Shown in pieces: positions 36,601 through 44,655 of a stretch of 64,000 nt of DNA. Below the pieces are notes generated by a model, which had not been told where the DNA came from, searched no databases, and was given only the letters and a program-made list of their open reading frames with translations. Every line of letters begins with the position of its first letter. Position 1 is the first letter of the stretch. Source of the stretch: Nocardioides insulae DSM 17944 (GTDB lineage: Bacteria; Actinomycetota; Actinomycetes; Propionibacteriales; Nocardioidaceae); NCBI RefSeq assembly GCF_000422825.1, contig NZ_AUGU01000014.1, forward strand, positions 372,001 to 436,000. Reading direction: 5' to 3'. The position numbers and the translations under genes were made by a program.

Positions 36601-39151
36601 CACCCGGCTGTTCTCCACCGTCGGCACCGTGGCCGAGCTGCGCGATCCCGCCGGCGCGCTGGCCTCCTCGGTGGCCGCCCAGGTCGCCGCCCGCGATGCG
36701 GATCACGGCGCGGTGGTCGATCTCTACCTCTCCTGGCCCGAGGCCCCGGAGGACCACGAGGCGTGCAGCGCCGCCCTGGGCGAGATCGCGGCGAACCTCC
36801 CGTTCATGCCGGAGGTACGCCGGGTGATGCTCGCCGTCTCCCCGGGGGCTGGCCGTCCGGTCGGCTACTACACCTTCCGGCCCGACGAGGGGGCCGAGGG
36901 CGGCGTGGTCGAGGACGACCTGGTGCGCGGCGTGCACCCGATGGTCGGCCGCGGCCTGAACCTGTGGCGGCTGCGCAACTTCGAGGTGACCCGCCTCGAC
37001 GCCCCGGAGGACGTGCTGCTCTACGAGTGCGTCGCGAAGGAGAACCCCACCGACCGGCGCCTGGTGGCGCTGGCGCAGGTGCGGCAGGTGGCCGTCGTCC
37101 GCGACGAGGCCGGGCAGGTCACCGGCGTGCCGCACGCGGAGCGCGCGGTGGAGCACTGCCTGGAGGCGATCCGCCGGGTCCGCAGCAGCCGCGGCGCGGC
37201 CGGCACCAAGCTCGACATGAACCACGTGTGGGTCAAGGTCTGGCCGGTGGTGGAGGCCGATCTGACGCAGTTGCGCGGCCTCCAGGACAAGATCACCCCG
37301 CTCAGCGAGGCGGCGGGCATCGAGGAGGTCCGGGTCCAGGGTCGGGTCGGTGACGGCGAGGCCGCGGTCCCACTCGTGATCCGGTTCTTCTCCCAGCCCG
37401 GCGCCGGCGTGGTCTCCTCCGTCGAGGAGCAGCCGACCGAGCTGCTCAAGCCGATGGACGACTACACCGCGAAGGTGGTGCGGGCGCGGCGCCGTGGCCT
37501 GGTCTACCCCTACGAGCTCCAGTCGGTGCTCTCGGGGCCCGATGGCCTCGTGGTCGAGCACGACCTGGACGACACCGGTGCGCTGGTGCCGGTGGACCGG
37601 CCGCGCGGGCTCAACAAGGCTGGGATCCTGGTGGCCGTGGTGACCACGCCCACCGTCCTGCACCCGGACGGCCTCACCCGGGTGGTGCTGTGCGGTGACC
37701 CGACCAAGGCGCTCGGCGCGGTGTCGGAGGCGGAGTGCACCCGGATCATCGCGGCGATCGACCTGGCCGAGCGGATGCAGGTGCCGGTGGAGTGGTTCGC
37801 CCTCTCCGCCGGTGCGCGGATCGCGATGGACTCCGGCACCGAGAACATGGACTGGGTGGCGGCTGCGCTGCGCCGGATCGTGGAGTTCACCCAGGACGGT
37901 GGCGAGATCAATGTGGTGGTGGCCGGCATCAACGTCGGTGCCCAGCCGTACTGGAACGCCGAGGCCACCATGCTCATGCACACCCGCGGCATCCTGGTGA
38001 TGACCCCGGACAGCGCGATGGTGCTCACCGGCAAGCAGTCGCTCGACTACTCCGGTGGCGTCTCGGCCGAGGACAACTTCGGCATCGGCGGCTACGACCG
38101 GGTGATGGGCCCCAACGGGCAGGCGCAGTACTGGGCGCCCGATCTCCAGGGCGCCGTCCAGGTGCTGCTCAGCCACTACGACCACACCTACGTCGTGCCG
38201 GGCGAGGCGGCGCCGCGGAAGGCGCCCACGACCGACCCGGCCGAGCGCGACATCAGCAGCTACCCGCACCGGGTCGACGGAAGCGACTTCGCCACGGTCG
38301 GCGAGATCTTCTCCGCCGCGCACAACCCCGACCGGAAGAAGCCGTTCGACATCCGGACGGTGATGCGGGCGCTGGCCGACCAGGACCACCAGACCCTGGA
38401 GCGCTGGGCCGGCATGGCGGACGCCGACACGGCGGTCGTCTTCGACGCCCGGCTCGCCGGCGAGGCGGTCTGCCTGCTGGGCATCGAGTCCCGGCCGGTG
38501 CCCCGCCGGGGCTTCCCGCCCACCGACGGACCCGACACCTACACCGCGGGCACGCTCTTCCCGCGGTCCTCGAAGAAGGCGGCGCGGGCGATCAACGCCG
38601 CCAGCGGCAACCGGCCGCTGGTGGTGCTGGCGAACCTGTCCGGCTTCGACGGGTCGCCGGACTCGATGCGCAACCTGCAGCTCGAGTACGGCGCGGAGAT
38701 CGGCCGGGCGATAGTCAACTTCCGGGGCCCGATCGTGTTCTGCGTGATCTCCCGCTACCACGGCGGCGCGTTCGTGGTCTTCTCCAAGGCGCTGAACCCG
38801 AACATGACGGTCCTCGCCGTCGAAGGTTCCTACGCCTCGGTGCTGGGTGGCGCGCCGGCCGCTGCGGTGGTCTTCGCCGGCGAGGTGGAGAAGCGGATCA
38901 GTGCGAGCCCCGAGCTGCGGGAGCTGGAGGCGCGGATCGCCGAGGCCGACGACCTGGAGCGCGGCCAGCTCCTGGTGGATCAGGCCGAGCTACGGACCTC
39001 GCTGCGGGCGGAGAAGATCAGCGAGGTCGCGGCCGAGTTCGACGGCGTCCACGACATCCACCGGGCGGTGCGGGTCGGCTCGGTCGACGCGGTCATCACC
39101 GCAGCCCGGCTGCGCCCGGAGATCATCGAGGTGCTGCGCGGCGCGCGATGA
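33644..39151 (+). CDS. Single-chain biotin-dependent acyl-CoA carboxylase (BC-BCCP-central-CT fusion)
   Basis: A 1,835-residue protein. Residues ~1-450 are biotin carboxylase, with the ATP-grasp loop KATAGGGGRGIRR near 165 and catalytic EVNTRLQVEHPITE near 295. The biotinyl domain has ESMKME with the acceptor lysine at about 624. A ~600-residue central region follows. The C-terminal ~450 residues are carboxyltransferase, with GGVSAEDNFGIGGYDRV near 1,475, ANLSGFDGSPDSMRNL near 1,662 and GGAPAAAVVF near 1,735. The order matches eukaryotic acetyl-CoA carboxylase rather than the usual split bacterial subunits. It should make malonyl-CoA or a related product. ATG 33644 follows GGAGG; GTG 33584 is an alternative start. 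Confidence 0.9.
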   Translation: MVTRLAIVNRGEAAMRLIHAVRDVNAGGGPPIRTVALHTDGERRATFVREADEAYGLGPASARPYLDLAVLERALVETRADAVWVGWGFVAEEPKFVELCDRLGVTFVGPSAQAMRRLGDKIGSKLLAEEVGVPVAPWSGGAVDTLEDARAAAERIGYPLMLKATAGGGGRGIRRIDRPADLDDAYQRTRDEAERSFGSGVVFLERLVTGARHIEVQLIADGQGTAWAVGVRDCSVQRRNQKVIEESASPLLDPDQVAELKSSAERLALAVDYSGAGTVEFLYHPQERTFAFLEVNTRLQVEHPITEVTTGLDLVKAQLHIAAGGRLEGERPTEVGHAVEARLNAEDPDRDFAPSPGHITRLELPAGPGVRVDTGVSEGDTIPADFDSMVAKIIAHGRDRDEALARLRRAMAETTVVIEGGTTNKSFVLDLLAQPEVVRGEPAWADTAWIDRVREEGRLAATAHAGVALVVAAVEAYDDQLHIEVTRLLETARGGRPQVQHQVDRPIELKLRGATYRVTTASTGPHRFRVGVDDGVETRTVEVEVERVDDVHRRVSVAGCDYRVVTATFGPITTVEVDGVTHRVSREEGGVLRAQAPALVVDTRVVAGDEVEAGAPVLVLESMKMETVLHAPFAARVREVQVSVGSQVETGAPLIRLEQLEDVAEEVVAQAAGGALDLPQEAAEQTPAELAARGRTELTALLLGYDVAPEESGALADYLAVRSELQRSGAPVIADELPVLRTVAELAELGRNRPAVEEQHTELRVHSSREHFHTYLQSLDVERGGLPDHFSDKLVRVLRHYDVTDLDHSPELEQAVFRVFLAQQRATEQVHVAGALLQQWSADPAPEGELRDEVRDLLERLVRATQLRFPVLGDLARSVRFRWFDQPQVDQERASVLAGVADEVAALAAEDDAPRRAERINALVAIPEQTVRFLAERLEDGVPAREPMLEVLARRHYREYDFHDLQTPTVEGRPFVTVDYSVDGRPTRLFSTVGTVAELRDPAGALASSVAAQVAARDADHGAVVDLYLSWPEAPEDHEACSAALGEIAANLPFMPEVRRVMLAVSPGAGRPVGYYTFRPDEGAEGGVVEDDLVRGVHPMVGRGLNLWRLRNFEVTRLDAPEDVLLYECVAKENPTDRRLVALAQVRQVAVVRDEAGQVTGVPHAERAVEHCLEAIRRVRSSRGAAGTKLDMNHVWVKVWPVVEADLTQLRGLQDKITPLSEAAGIEEVRVQGRVGDGEAAVPLVIRFFSQPGAGVVSSVEEQPTELLKPMDDYTAKVVRARRRGLVYPYELQSVLSGPDGLVVEHDLDDTGALVPVDRPRGLNKAGILVAVVTTPTVLHPDGLTRVVLCGDPTKALGAVSEAECTRIIAAIDLAERMQVPVEWFALSAGARIAMDSGTENMDWVAAALRRIVEFTQDGGEINVVVAGINVGAQPYWNAEATMLMHTRGILVMTPDSAMVLTGKQSLDYSGGVSAEDNFGIGGYDRVMGPNGQAQYWAPDLQGAVQVLLSHYDHTYVVPGEAAPRKAPTTDPAERDISSYPHRVDGSDFATVGEIFSAAHNPDRKKPFDIRTVMRALADQDHQTLERWAGMADADTAVVFDARLAGEAVCLLGIESRPVPRRGFPPTDGPDTYTAGTLFPRSSKKAARAINAASGNRPLVVLANLSGFDGSPDSMRNLQLEYGAEIGRAIVNFRGPIVFCVISRYHGGAFVVFSKALNPNMTVLAVEGSYASVLGGAPAAAVVFAGEVEKRISASPELRELEARIAEADDLERGQLLVDQAELRTSLRAEKISEVAAEFDGVHDIHRAVRVGSVDAVITAARLRPEIIEVLRGAR

Positions 39152-39167
39152 GGCGCGACCGCTGACC

Positions 39168-39254
39168 GTTCGGCAGGGTAGGTAGCCGTGCGCGCACGTC
39201 CCGACCGGAGTTTCCGGTTGGGACGTGCGCATTTCCCCACCTGCCGTGCCGAAC
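39168..39254. terminator. Long nested hairpin between the carboxylase gene and glmU
   Basis: An inner 17-bp stem (39192-39208 with 39214-39230, one wobble pair) closes on loop AGTTT. An outer 16-nt stem (39168-39183 with 39239-39254) has two mismatches. ATTTCCCC follows the inner stem. It begins 16 bp after the carboxylase stop, so it is probably a strong terminator; a mobile palindromic repeat is the alternative. Confidence 0.6.
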
Positions 39255-39342
39255 GACCGTCCTGTCCGAGGCCCGTCCCTCGCCCCGAGGGGATGCCGGA
39301 ACCCGGCGAAGGGGATGGTCGGCGGGCCCCGGAGGCACGCCG

Positions 39343-39348
39343 TAGGCT
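39343..39348 (+). promoter_or_regulatory. -10 element TAGGCT for glmU
   Basis: TAGGCT is followed by 7 nt and the ATG at 39356, so glmU looks leaderless. Confidence 0.6.
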
Positions 39349-39355
39349 CGGCGGC

Positions 39356-40837
39356 ATGAGCGAGCTGACTGTGATCGTGATGGCGGCCGGCGGGGGCACC
39401 CGGATGAGATCGAAGACCCCGAAGGTGCTGCACCCCATCGCCGGCCGGAGCATGGTCGGGCACGTGCTGCACGCGGTCCGGGACGCCGGCGCCGACCACG
39501 TCGTCGCGGTCGTCGGTCACCAGCGGGAGCTGGTCGGCCCGCACATCACCGACCTGATCCCCGACGCCGTGCTCGCGGTCCAGGAGGAACAGCTCGGTAC
39601 GGCGCACGCGGCCGCGGCCGGGCTGGCCGCGGCCGGGACGGTGCGCGGCACCGTCGTCGTCCTGACCGCCGACACCCCGCTGCTGCAGGGATCCTCGATC
39701 CGGGCGCTGGTCGAGGACCATGAGGCCGGCCAGCGGGCCGTGACGGTGCTCAGCGGGGTCGTCCCCCATCCGTTCGGCTACGGCCGGATCCTGCGGGACG
39801 CGGCCGGGGAGGTCACGGGCGTGGTGGAGGAGAAGGACGCCACCGAGGAGCAGCGCGCGATCACCGAGATCAACGCCGGGATCCTGGCCTTCGACGCGAC
39901 CTTCCTGGCCGACGTACTCCCGCGGATCGGCAACGACAACGTCAAGGGCGAGTACTACCTGCCGGACGCGATCCTGCTCGCACACCAGGAGGGCGCGCGG
40001 GTGGGGGCGCACGTGCTCGATGACGTCCGTCAGACCGAGGGGGCCAACGACCGGGTGCAGTTGGCCGCGCTGGGCCGGGAGCTGAACTCCCGGATCCTGA
40101 CCCGGTGGATGCGCGCGGGCGTCACCGTGATCGACCCGGCCACCACCTGGGTGGAGGCCGATGTCGATCTCGCGCCGGACGTGACCCTGCTTCCGGGCAC
40201 CCAATTGGTCGGGGCCACCACCGTGGCCGAGGACGCCACCATCGGTCCCGACACCACCCTGACCGACTGCGAGGTCGGCGTGGGCGCGACCGTCGTCCGC
40301 ACGCACGCCCAGCTCGCGGTGATCGGCGAGGGCGCCACGGTCGGCCCGTTCTCCTACCTCCGGCCGGGCACCCAGCTCGGCGCGACCGGGAAGATCGGCG
40401 CGTTCGTGGAGACCAAGAACGCCCAGATCGGCGACGGCGCCAAGGTGCCGCACCTGTCCTACGTCGGCGACGCCGAGATCGGCGAGGGCAGCAACATCGG
40501 GGCCGGCACGATCTTCGCCAACTACGACGGGGTCGACAAGCACCGCACCACCGTCGGGCGGCACGCCAGGACGGGCTCCAACAACACCTTCGTGGCGCCC
40601 TCGAGCATCGGTGACGGCGCGGGCACCGGCGGCGGCACCGTGGTGCGCGGGACGGTGCCTCCGGGCGGGCTGGCGGTGAGCTCGGGCCCGATGCGCGTGA
40701 TCGAGGGATGGGCGCTGCGCAAGCGGGCGGGCACACCGCAGGCCGAGGCCGCTGCGAACGCCCTGGCTGCCGAGGACTCCGTCAGTTCCGACCCGGCCGC
40801 GGCGGCCGGCGACCCCGATCCCTCGGCGTCGGTGTGA
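39356..40837 (+). CDS. glmU: Bifunctional GlmU (UDP-GlcNAc pyrophosphorylase / GlcN-1-P acetyltransferase)
   Basis: A 493-residue enzyme. The N-terminal pyrophosphorylase domain starts with MAAGGGTRMRSKTPKVLHPI and has EEQLGTAHA and GNDNVKGEYYLPD. The C-terminal half is a left-handed beta-helix with hexapeptide repeats and the acetyltransferase segment SYVGDAEIGEGSNIGAGTIFANYD, quoted from its core. It makes UDP-N-acetylglucosamine for peptidoglycan and surface polymers. The last ~35 residues are an Ala/Ser/Asp-rich extension. The next gene, prs, supplies PRPP; this glmU-prs order is common in Gram-positive bacteria. Confidence 0.95.
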   Translation: MSELTVIVMAAGGGTRMRSKTPKVLHPIAGRSMVGHVLHAVRDAGADHVVAVVGHQRELVGPHITDLIPDAVLAVQEEQLGTAHAAAAGLAAAGTVRGTVVVLTADTPLLQGSSIRALVEDHEAGQRAVTVLSGVVPHPFGYGRILRDAAGEVTGVVEEKDATEEQRAITEINAGILAFDATFLADVLPRIGNDNVKGEYYLPDAILLAHQEGARVGAHVLDDVRQTEGANDRVQLAALGRELNSRILTRWMRAGVTVIDPATTWVEADVDLAPDVTLLPGTQLVGATTVAEDATIGPDTTLTDCEVGVGATVVRTHAQLAVIGEGATVGPFSYLRPGTQLGATGKIGAFVETKNAQIGDGAKVPHLSYVGDAEIGEGSNIGAGTIFANYDGVDKHRTTVGRHARTGSNNTFVAPSSIGDGAGTGGGTVVRGTVPPGGLAVSSGPMRVIEGWALRKRAGTPQAEAAANALAAEDSVSSDPAAAAGDPDPSASV

Positions 40838-40956
40838 CCAACCCGTGAACGGAAGGTTGACATGACGTGTCTCACAGTGGCGAAGTCGTTTTGGGGCAAG
40901 TCGGACCCGTGCGACAGAATCCACGGGTAAGGGCCCCAGGCGACAGGGAGCAGCTG

Positions 40957-41940
40957 GTGACGACCGACATCAAGCGCACGACCGAGAAGCATCTGATGGT
41001 TTTCAGCGGCCGGGCGCACCCCGTGCTCGCCGAGGAAGTGGCCGAGATCCTGGAGACCGAGTTGGTCCCCACCTCGGCCTACGAGTTCGCCAACTCCGAG
41101 ATCTACGTCCGCTACGACGAGTCGGTGCGCGGTGCCGACGCCTTCGTGATCCAGAGCCACACCTCTCCGATCAACGAGTGGATCATGGAGCACCTGATCA
41201 TGGTCGACGCGCTCAAGCGCGCCTCGGCCAAGCGGATCACCGTGGTGATGCCGTTCTGGGGCTACAGCCGCCAGGACAAGAAGCACCGCGGCCGCGAGCC
41301 CATCTCCGCCCGGTTGATCGCGGACCTGTTCAAGACCGCCGGCGCCGACCGGATCATCAGTGTCGACCTGCACGCCGACCAGTTGCAGGGCTACTTCGAC
41401 GGGCCCGTCGACCACCTGATGGCGCTGCCGCTGCTGACCTCCCACATCAAGGAGAAGTACGGCCACGAGCAGCTCGCGGTGGTCTCGCCCGACGCAGGCC
41501 GGATCAAGGTCGCCGAGCGCTGGGCGGCCAAGCTGGGCGGCGTACCCCTGGCCTTCATCCACAAGACCCGTGACATCACCCGGCCCAACGAGACCGTGGC
41601 CAACCGCGTCGTGGGTGAGGTGGCCGGCAAGATCTGCGTCCTGACCGACGACATCATCGACACCGGCGGCACCATCGTGAAGGCCGCCGAGGCGTTGATG
41701 AAGGACGGCGCTGCGGGCGTCATCATCGCGGCCACCCACGCCATCCTCTCCGACCCCGCGGTCGACCGGCTCAAGAACAGCCCGGCCACCGAGGTGGTCA
41801 TCACCAACACCCTGCCGGTGGCCGAGGAGAAGCAGTTCGACAAGCTCACCACCTTGTCGATCGCGCCGATGCTGGCCCGGGCCATCCGCGAGGTGTTCGA
41901 GGACGGCTCGGTCACCTCCATGTTCGACGGCCACGCGTAA
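40957..41940 (+). CDS. prs: Ribose-phosphate pyrophosphokinase
   Basis: A 327-residue PRPP synthetase. ANSEIYVRYDESVRG, the ATP-binding YSRQDKKHRGREPISA, the histidine-containing DLHADQLQGYF and the ribose-phosphate loop LTDDIIDTGGTI are all present and in order. It makes PRPP from ribose 5-phosphate and ATP for nucleotides, histidine and tryptophan. I chose GTG at 40957, which follows GGGAG at 7 nt; an upstream ATG-like frame from 40867 lacks family similarity. It is 119 bp after glmU and probably partly co-transcribed. Confidence 0.95.
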   Translation: MTTDIKRTTEKHLMVFSGRAHPVLAEEVAEILETELVPTSAYEFANSEIYVRYDESVRGADAFVIQSHTSPINEWIMEHLIMVDALKRASAKRITVVMPFWGYSRQDKKHRGREPISARLIADLFKTAGADRIISVDLHADQLQGYFDGPVDHLMALPLLTSHIKEKYGHEQLAVVSPDAGRIKVAERWAAKLGGVPLAFIHKTRDITRPNETVANRVVGEVAGKICVLTDDIIDTGGTIVKAAEALMKDGAAGVIIAATHAILSDPAVDRLKNSPATEVVITNTLPVAEEKQFDKLTTLSIAPMLARAIREVFEDGSVTSMFDGHA

Positions 41941-42040
41941 GCAGTCGGCCCGGATCCGCCGATCCTGCGCCCAGTCGCGCGCCGTCACCGTCACCGCCGG
42001 GTGAGGCGCGGGACCGGCGGGCCCGGACGGCAGCTTCGGA

Positions 42041-42071
42041 TTGGGGCCTGGTCGGGCAGGGCGGCTAGACT
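42041..42071 (+). promoter_or_regulatory. Putative promoter for rplY
   Basis: TTGGGG (-35-like, 42041) and TAGACT (-10, 42066) are separated by 19 bp. TAGACT fits the actinobacterial TANNNT consensus. Transcription from here would give a leader of about 175 nt. Confidence 0.5.
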
Positions 42072-42078
42072 GCGGGAG

Positions 42079-42254
42079 TTGCCTCGGCGAGGGAGCGGCG
42101 TTCGCGCCGGCTCCGTGATCGACAGGGCAGGCTCTTCCCCGCAAGCGCCGTGCGTCCTGGTGATCGCACGGCGTTCGTCATCTCGACTCCGCCGCCCCGC
42201 CGGGACCGCGTCCGGCCCGATGGGCCATCACGTCTGAGAAGTCGAGGAGACACC
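42079..42254 (+). ncRNA. Structured 5' leader of rplY
   Basis: Three hairpins lie in the leader. CCTC-GGC-GAGG is near 42082. At 42092-42114, arms GGAGC/GCTCC and GGCG/CGCC close on a TTCG loop with one bulged G. At 42146-42173, perfect 9-bp arms CGCCGTGCG/CGCACGGCG flank a 10-nt loop. A long folded leader on a ribosomal protein gene suggests autoregulation or attenuation, but no ligand is known. The earlier part of the 314-bp gap (from 41941) shows nothing else. Confidence 0.4.
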
Positions 42255-42875
42255 ATGTCCAGCGAGAAGATCACCGCCGAGGTCCGCAACGAGTTCGGCA
42301 AGGGCGCCGCCCGCCGCATCCGCCGCGAGAACAAGATCCCCGCCGTCGTCTACGGCCACGGGGCGGACCCGATCCACCTGACCCTGCCGGGTCACGAGCT
42401 CATGCTCGCGCTCAAGCACCACGGCGCCAACGCCCTGCTCGAGCTCAGCTTCGAGGGCAAGACCCAGCTCGCCCTGACCAAGCAGGTCCAGGTCGACGAC
42501 CTGCGCCGCGTCATCGAGCACGTCGACTTCGTCGCCGTCCGCGCCGGCGAGAAGGTCACCGTCGAGGTGCCGGTCCACGTCGTCGGCGACGCAGCCCCCG
42601 GCACCCTGGTCACCACCGAGAACACCACCATCGCCCTCGAGGCCGAGGCCACCCACGTGCCCGAGGGCATCGAGGTCTCCGTCGAGGGCGCCGAGGCCGG
42701 CACCCAGATCACCGCCGAGCAGCTCACCCTGCCCCGCGGGACCACCCTCGCGGCCGACCCCGAGCTCCTCATCGTGCACGTCGCGGTGGCCAAGGCCGCC
42801 GAGGAGCCCGAGGCGGAGGCCGCCGAGGGCGAGGCTGCCGAGGGTGAGGCCGCCGAGGCCGCCGAGGGCGAGTGA
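42255..42875 (+). CDS. rplY: 50S ribosomal protein L25 (Ctc form)
   Basis: A 206-residue long form of L25. The N-terminal 5S-rRNA-binding domain has KGAARRIRRENKIPAVVYGHG and a second beta domain (the TL5/CTC extension) follows. It ends in an acidic, repetitive tail of Ala/Glu/Gly (AEAAEGEAAEGEAAEA). It binds 5S rRNA in the large subunit. GAGGAGA precedes the ATG. pth follows 12 bp later, a very common rplY-pth pairing. The leader upstream is strongly structured. Confidence 0.95.
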   Translation: MSSEKITAEVRNEFGKGAARRIRRENKIPAVVYGHGADPIHLTLPGHELMLALKHHGANALLELSFEGKTQLALTKQVQVDDLRRVIEHVDFVAVRAGEKVTVEVPVHVVGDAAPGTLVTTENTTIALEAEATHVPEGIEVSVEGAEAGTQITAEQLTLPRGTTLAADPELLIVHVAVAKAAEEPEAEAAEGEAAEGEAAEAAEGE

Positions 42876-42887
42876 CCCGGAGCAGTC

Positions 42888-43487
42888 ATGAGTGAGGTGG
42901 GCGAGGTCTGGCTGATCGTGGGTCTGGGTAACCCCGGACCCAACTACGCCGGGCATCGCCACAACATCGGCTATCTCGTCAACGACGAGCTGGCCTCCCG
43001 ACTGGGCGGGTCGTTCCGTGCCCACAAGTCCGGTCGGGCAGACGTGGTGGAGGGTCGCCTGGGCGGAGTGCCCGGGCGGCCCGGCCCCCGCGTCGTACTG
43101 GCTCGCCCGCGCTCGTACATGAACGAGGTGGGTGGGCCGGCCAAGGCGCTGGCCAGCTTCTACAAGGTCGACCCGGCGCAGATCGTGGCGATCCACGACG
43201 AGCTGGACATCCCGTTCGACACGATGCGGCTCAAGCTGGGCGGCGGCGACAACGGACACAACGGGCTGAAGTCCTTGCGCGCGTCCTTCGGCACCGGCGA
43301 CTTCCACCGGGTCCGGGTCGGGATCGGACGCCCTCCGGGGCGTCAGGACGTCGCCGACTTCGTGCTGTCCGGCTACTCCTCCGCCGAGCGCAAGGACCTG
43401 CCCTTCCAGGTCGACCGGGCCGCGGACGCCATCGAGTGCCTGGTCACCGAGGGTCTCGAGAAGGCCCAGCAGCGCTTCAACTCCTGA
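42888..43487 (+). CDS. pth: Peptidyl-tRNA hydrolase
   Basis: A 199-residue enzyme with the N-terminal [20 protein letters not shown] motif, quoted to its catalytic Asn and His. Also present are [22 protein letters not shown] with the catalytic Asp, and [13 protein letters not shown]. It releases tRNA from peptidyl-tRNA that drops off the ribosome. It is cotranscribed with rplY. Its stop overlaps the tail of the convergent regulator gene by 11 bp, so the two genes share their ends. Confidence 0.95.
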   Translation: MSEVGEVWLIVGLGNPGPNYAGHRHNIGYLVNDELASRLGGSFRAHKSGRADVVEGRLGGVPGRPGPRVVLARPRSYMNEVGGPAKALASFYKVDPAQIVAIHDELDIPFDTMRLKLGGGDNGHNGLKSLRASFGTGDFHRVRVGIGRPPGRQDVADFVLSGYSSAERKDLPFQVDRAADAIECLVTEGLEKAQQRFNS

Positions 43488-44205
43488 CCTGGCCGGGTCG
43501 GGTCGGCCGGGTGGCCGGAGTACTCCGGTCCGCCCCTCCCGGCCGGCGCGGCCGGGGCAGCCGCACCGTGGGTGGAGCTCCGTCCAGTTCCACGAGATGC
43601 CGGTACGCCGCCACCGCGGCGAGCTGACTGCGCACCACGAGTTTGTGCCGGATCGCCTTGACCTGGCTGCGCACCGTGGCCGGGGCGATGGCGAGCGTCT
43701 CGGCGATCCGGTTGACCGGGTTGCCGTCGTAGAGGAGCCGCAGGACGGTCAGCTCCCGGGGCGTGAGCGAGGCCAGCCGGGCGGTGAGCTCGGCATGCTC
43801 CTCACGCAGCTGCTCCCACGCCCGCTGCAGCGGCTCCGCACCCGCGCCGAGGAGGTCGGCACCTCCCTCGACGGCGCGCAGCGTCTCGTCCACCGCCGCC
43901 AGCGGCGTGTCGATCGGCAGGAACGCCCGTGCCCCCGTCTCGACCAGGGCTCCCCATCGGCCGCCGCGCTCGCACTCGGTGAGGACCACCCACGGCACCG
44001 GCAGCGCCGTCATCACGGTGCGGGCGCTCTCCAGGATGTCCCAGCGGTCGAGTTCGCTGATCAGCAGTCCCACCTCGGGCCGCACCGCCCGGGGCCGATC
44101 CGTGTCCGGCCAGCGCAGGGGCAGAACCGTCTCGCCGCGGGCGTGCAGGGCGGTTCGGACCGCTTCGCGGATCAGCGCCTGATCCGCCGCGACAGCGACC
44201 CTCAT
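43477..44205 (-). CDS. LuxR-type regulator with degenerate receiver domain
   Basis: A 242-residue protein. Residues ~1-120 look like a response-regulator receiver ([24 protein letters not shown]), but the phospho-acceptor aspartate after strand 3 appears to be serine ([10 protein letters not shown]), the acidic pair is reduced to one Asp, and the conserved lysine (in FLPIDTP) is isoleucine. A C-terminal LuxR/NarL helix-turn-helix follows ([28 protein letters not shown]). It is therefore a DNA-binding protein unlikely to be switched by phosphorylation. ATG 44205 follows AGGAG. A true histidine kinase and response regulator follow divergently. Confidence 0.82.
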   Translation of the reverse strand: MRVAVAADQALIREAVRTALHARGETVLPLRWPDTDRPRAVRPEVGLLISELDRWDILESARTVMTALPVPWVVLTECERGGRWGALVETGARAFLPIDTPLAAVDETLRAVEGGADLLGAGAEPLQRAWEQLREEHAELTARLASLTPRELTVLRLLYDGNPVNRIAETLAIAPATVRSQVKAIRHKLVVRSQLAAVAAYRHLVELDGAPPTVRLPRPRRPGGADRSTPATRPTRPGQVRS

Positions 44206-44655
44206 CCCTGCGAACTCCTGGCCAACATGGTGCGATCGTCCTTCTCTTCTGGGGCTGCGGTCCAGACCGGTGGACCGAGCTGGTATCTGGTCGCCTTCTG
44301 GGCGCACTTGGGTGATGTGTCTCCCGTTCACGGTGGGAAGAGGCCCCGGATCCTCGGATCGAGTGTCTGGCCTCGGGTCACCCGGAAAGACAAGAATTCG
44401 CCGACCTCACCGAACTTGGGGACACGCCAGGGATCCGGCCGCTATCGTCCGGAAGCGGAAGGGGAACCGGTGCCGAAATCGGGTAGGTATCGAATTCACC
44501 GTTCGCACTACGCCTTCTCGGGTGGTCGCCCTCACCGGCGACATGCAAGACAGAAGACGTGATCAGGAGGGGGTCCGTCGGACAGTGCCGGGAAGGTTCT
44601 CGTGGGGGAGCCCTCCGTCCGACGAGCGTCCGCCCTGTCGTTGCGATGGAGCGCG
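44206..44655. other. 450-bp divergent regulatory region, no gene
   Basis: It lies between the degenerate-receiver regulator and the histidine kinase, and it is AT-richer than its surroundings. TTGGGGACACG at 44418 resembles TTGGGGACGCG at 52831 further into the locus. No convincing coding frame. Confidence 0.4.

Noticed and set aside
34862..38761. Minus-strand open frame of 1,299 codons opposite the carboxylase gene
   Set aside because: Its translation is repetitive His/Asp/Gly/Val, typical of an antisense frame in GC-rich DNA. The carboxylase motifs lie on the plus strand throughout.
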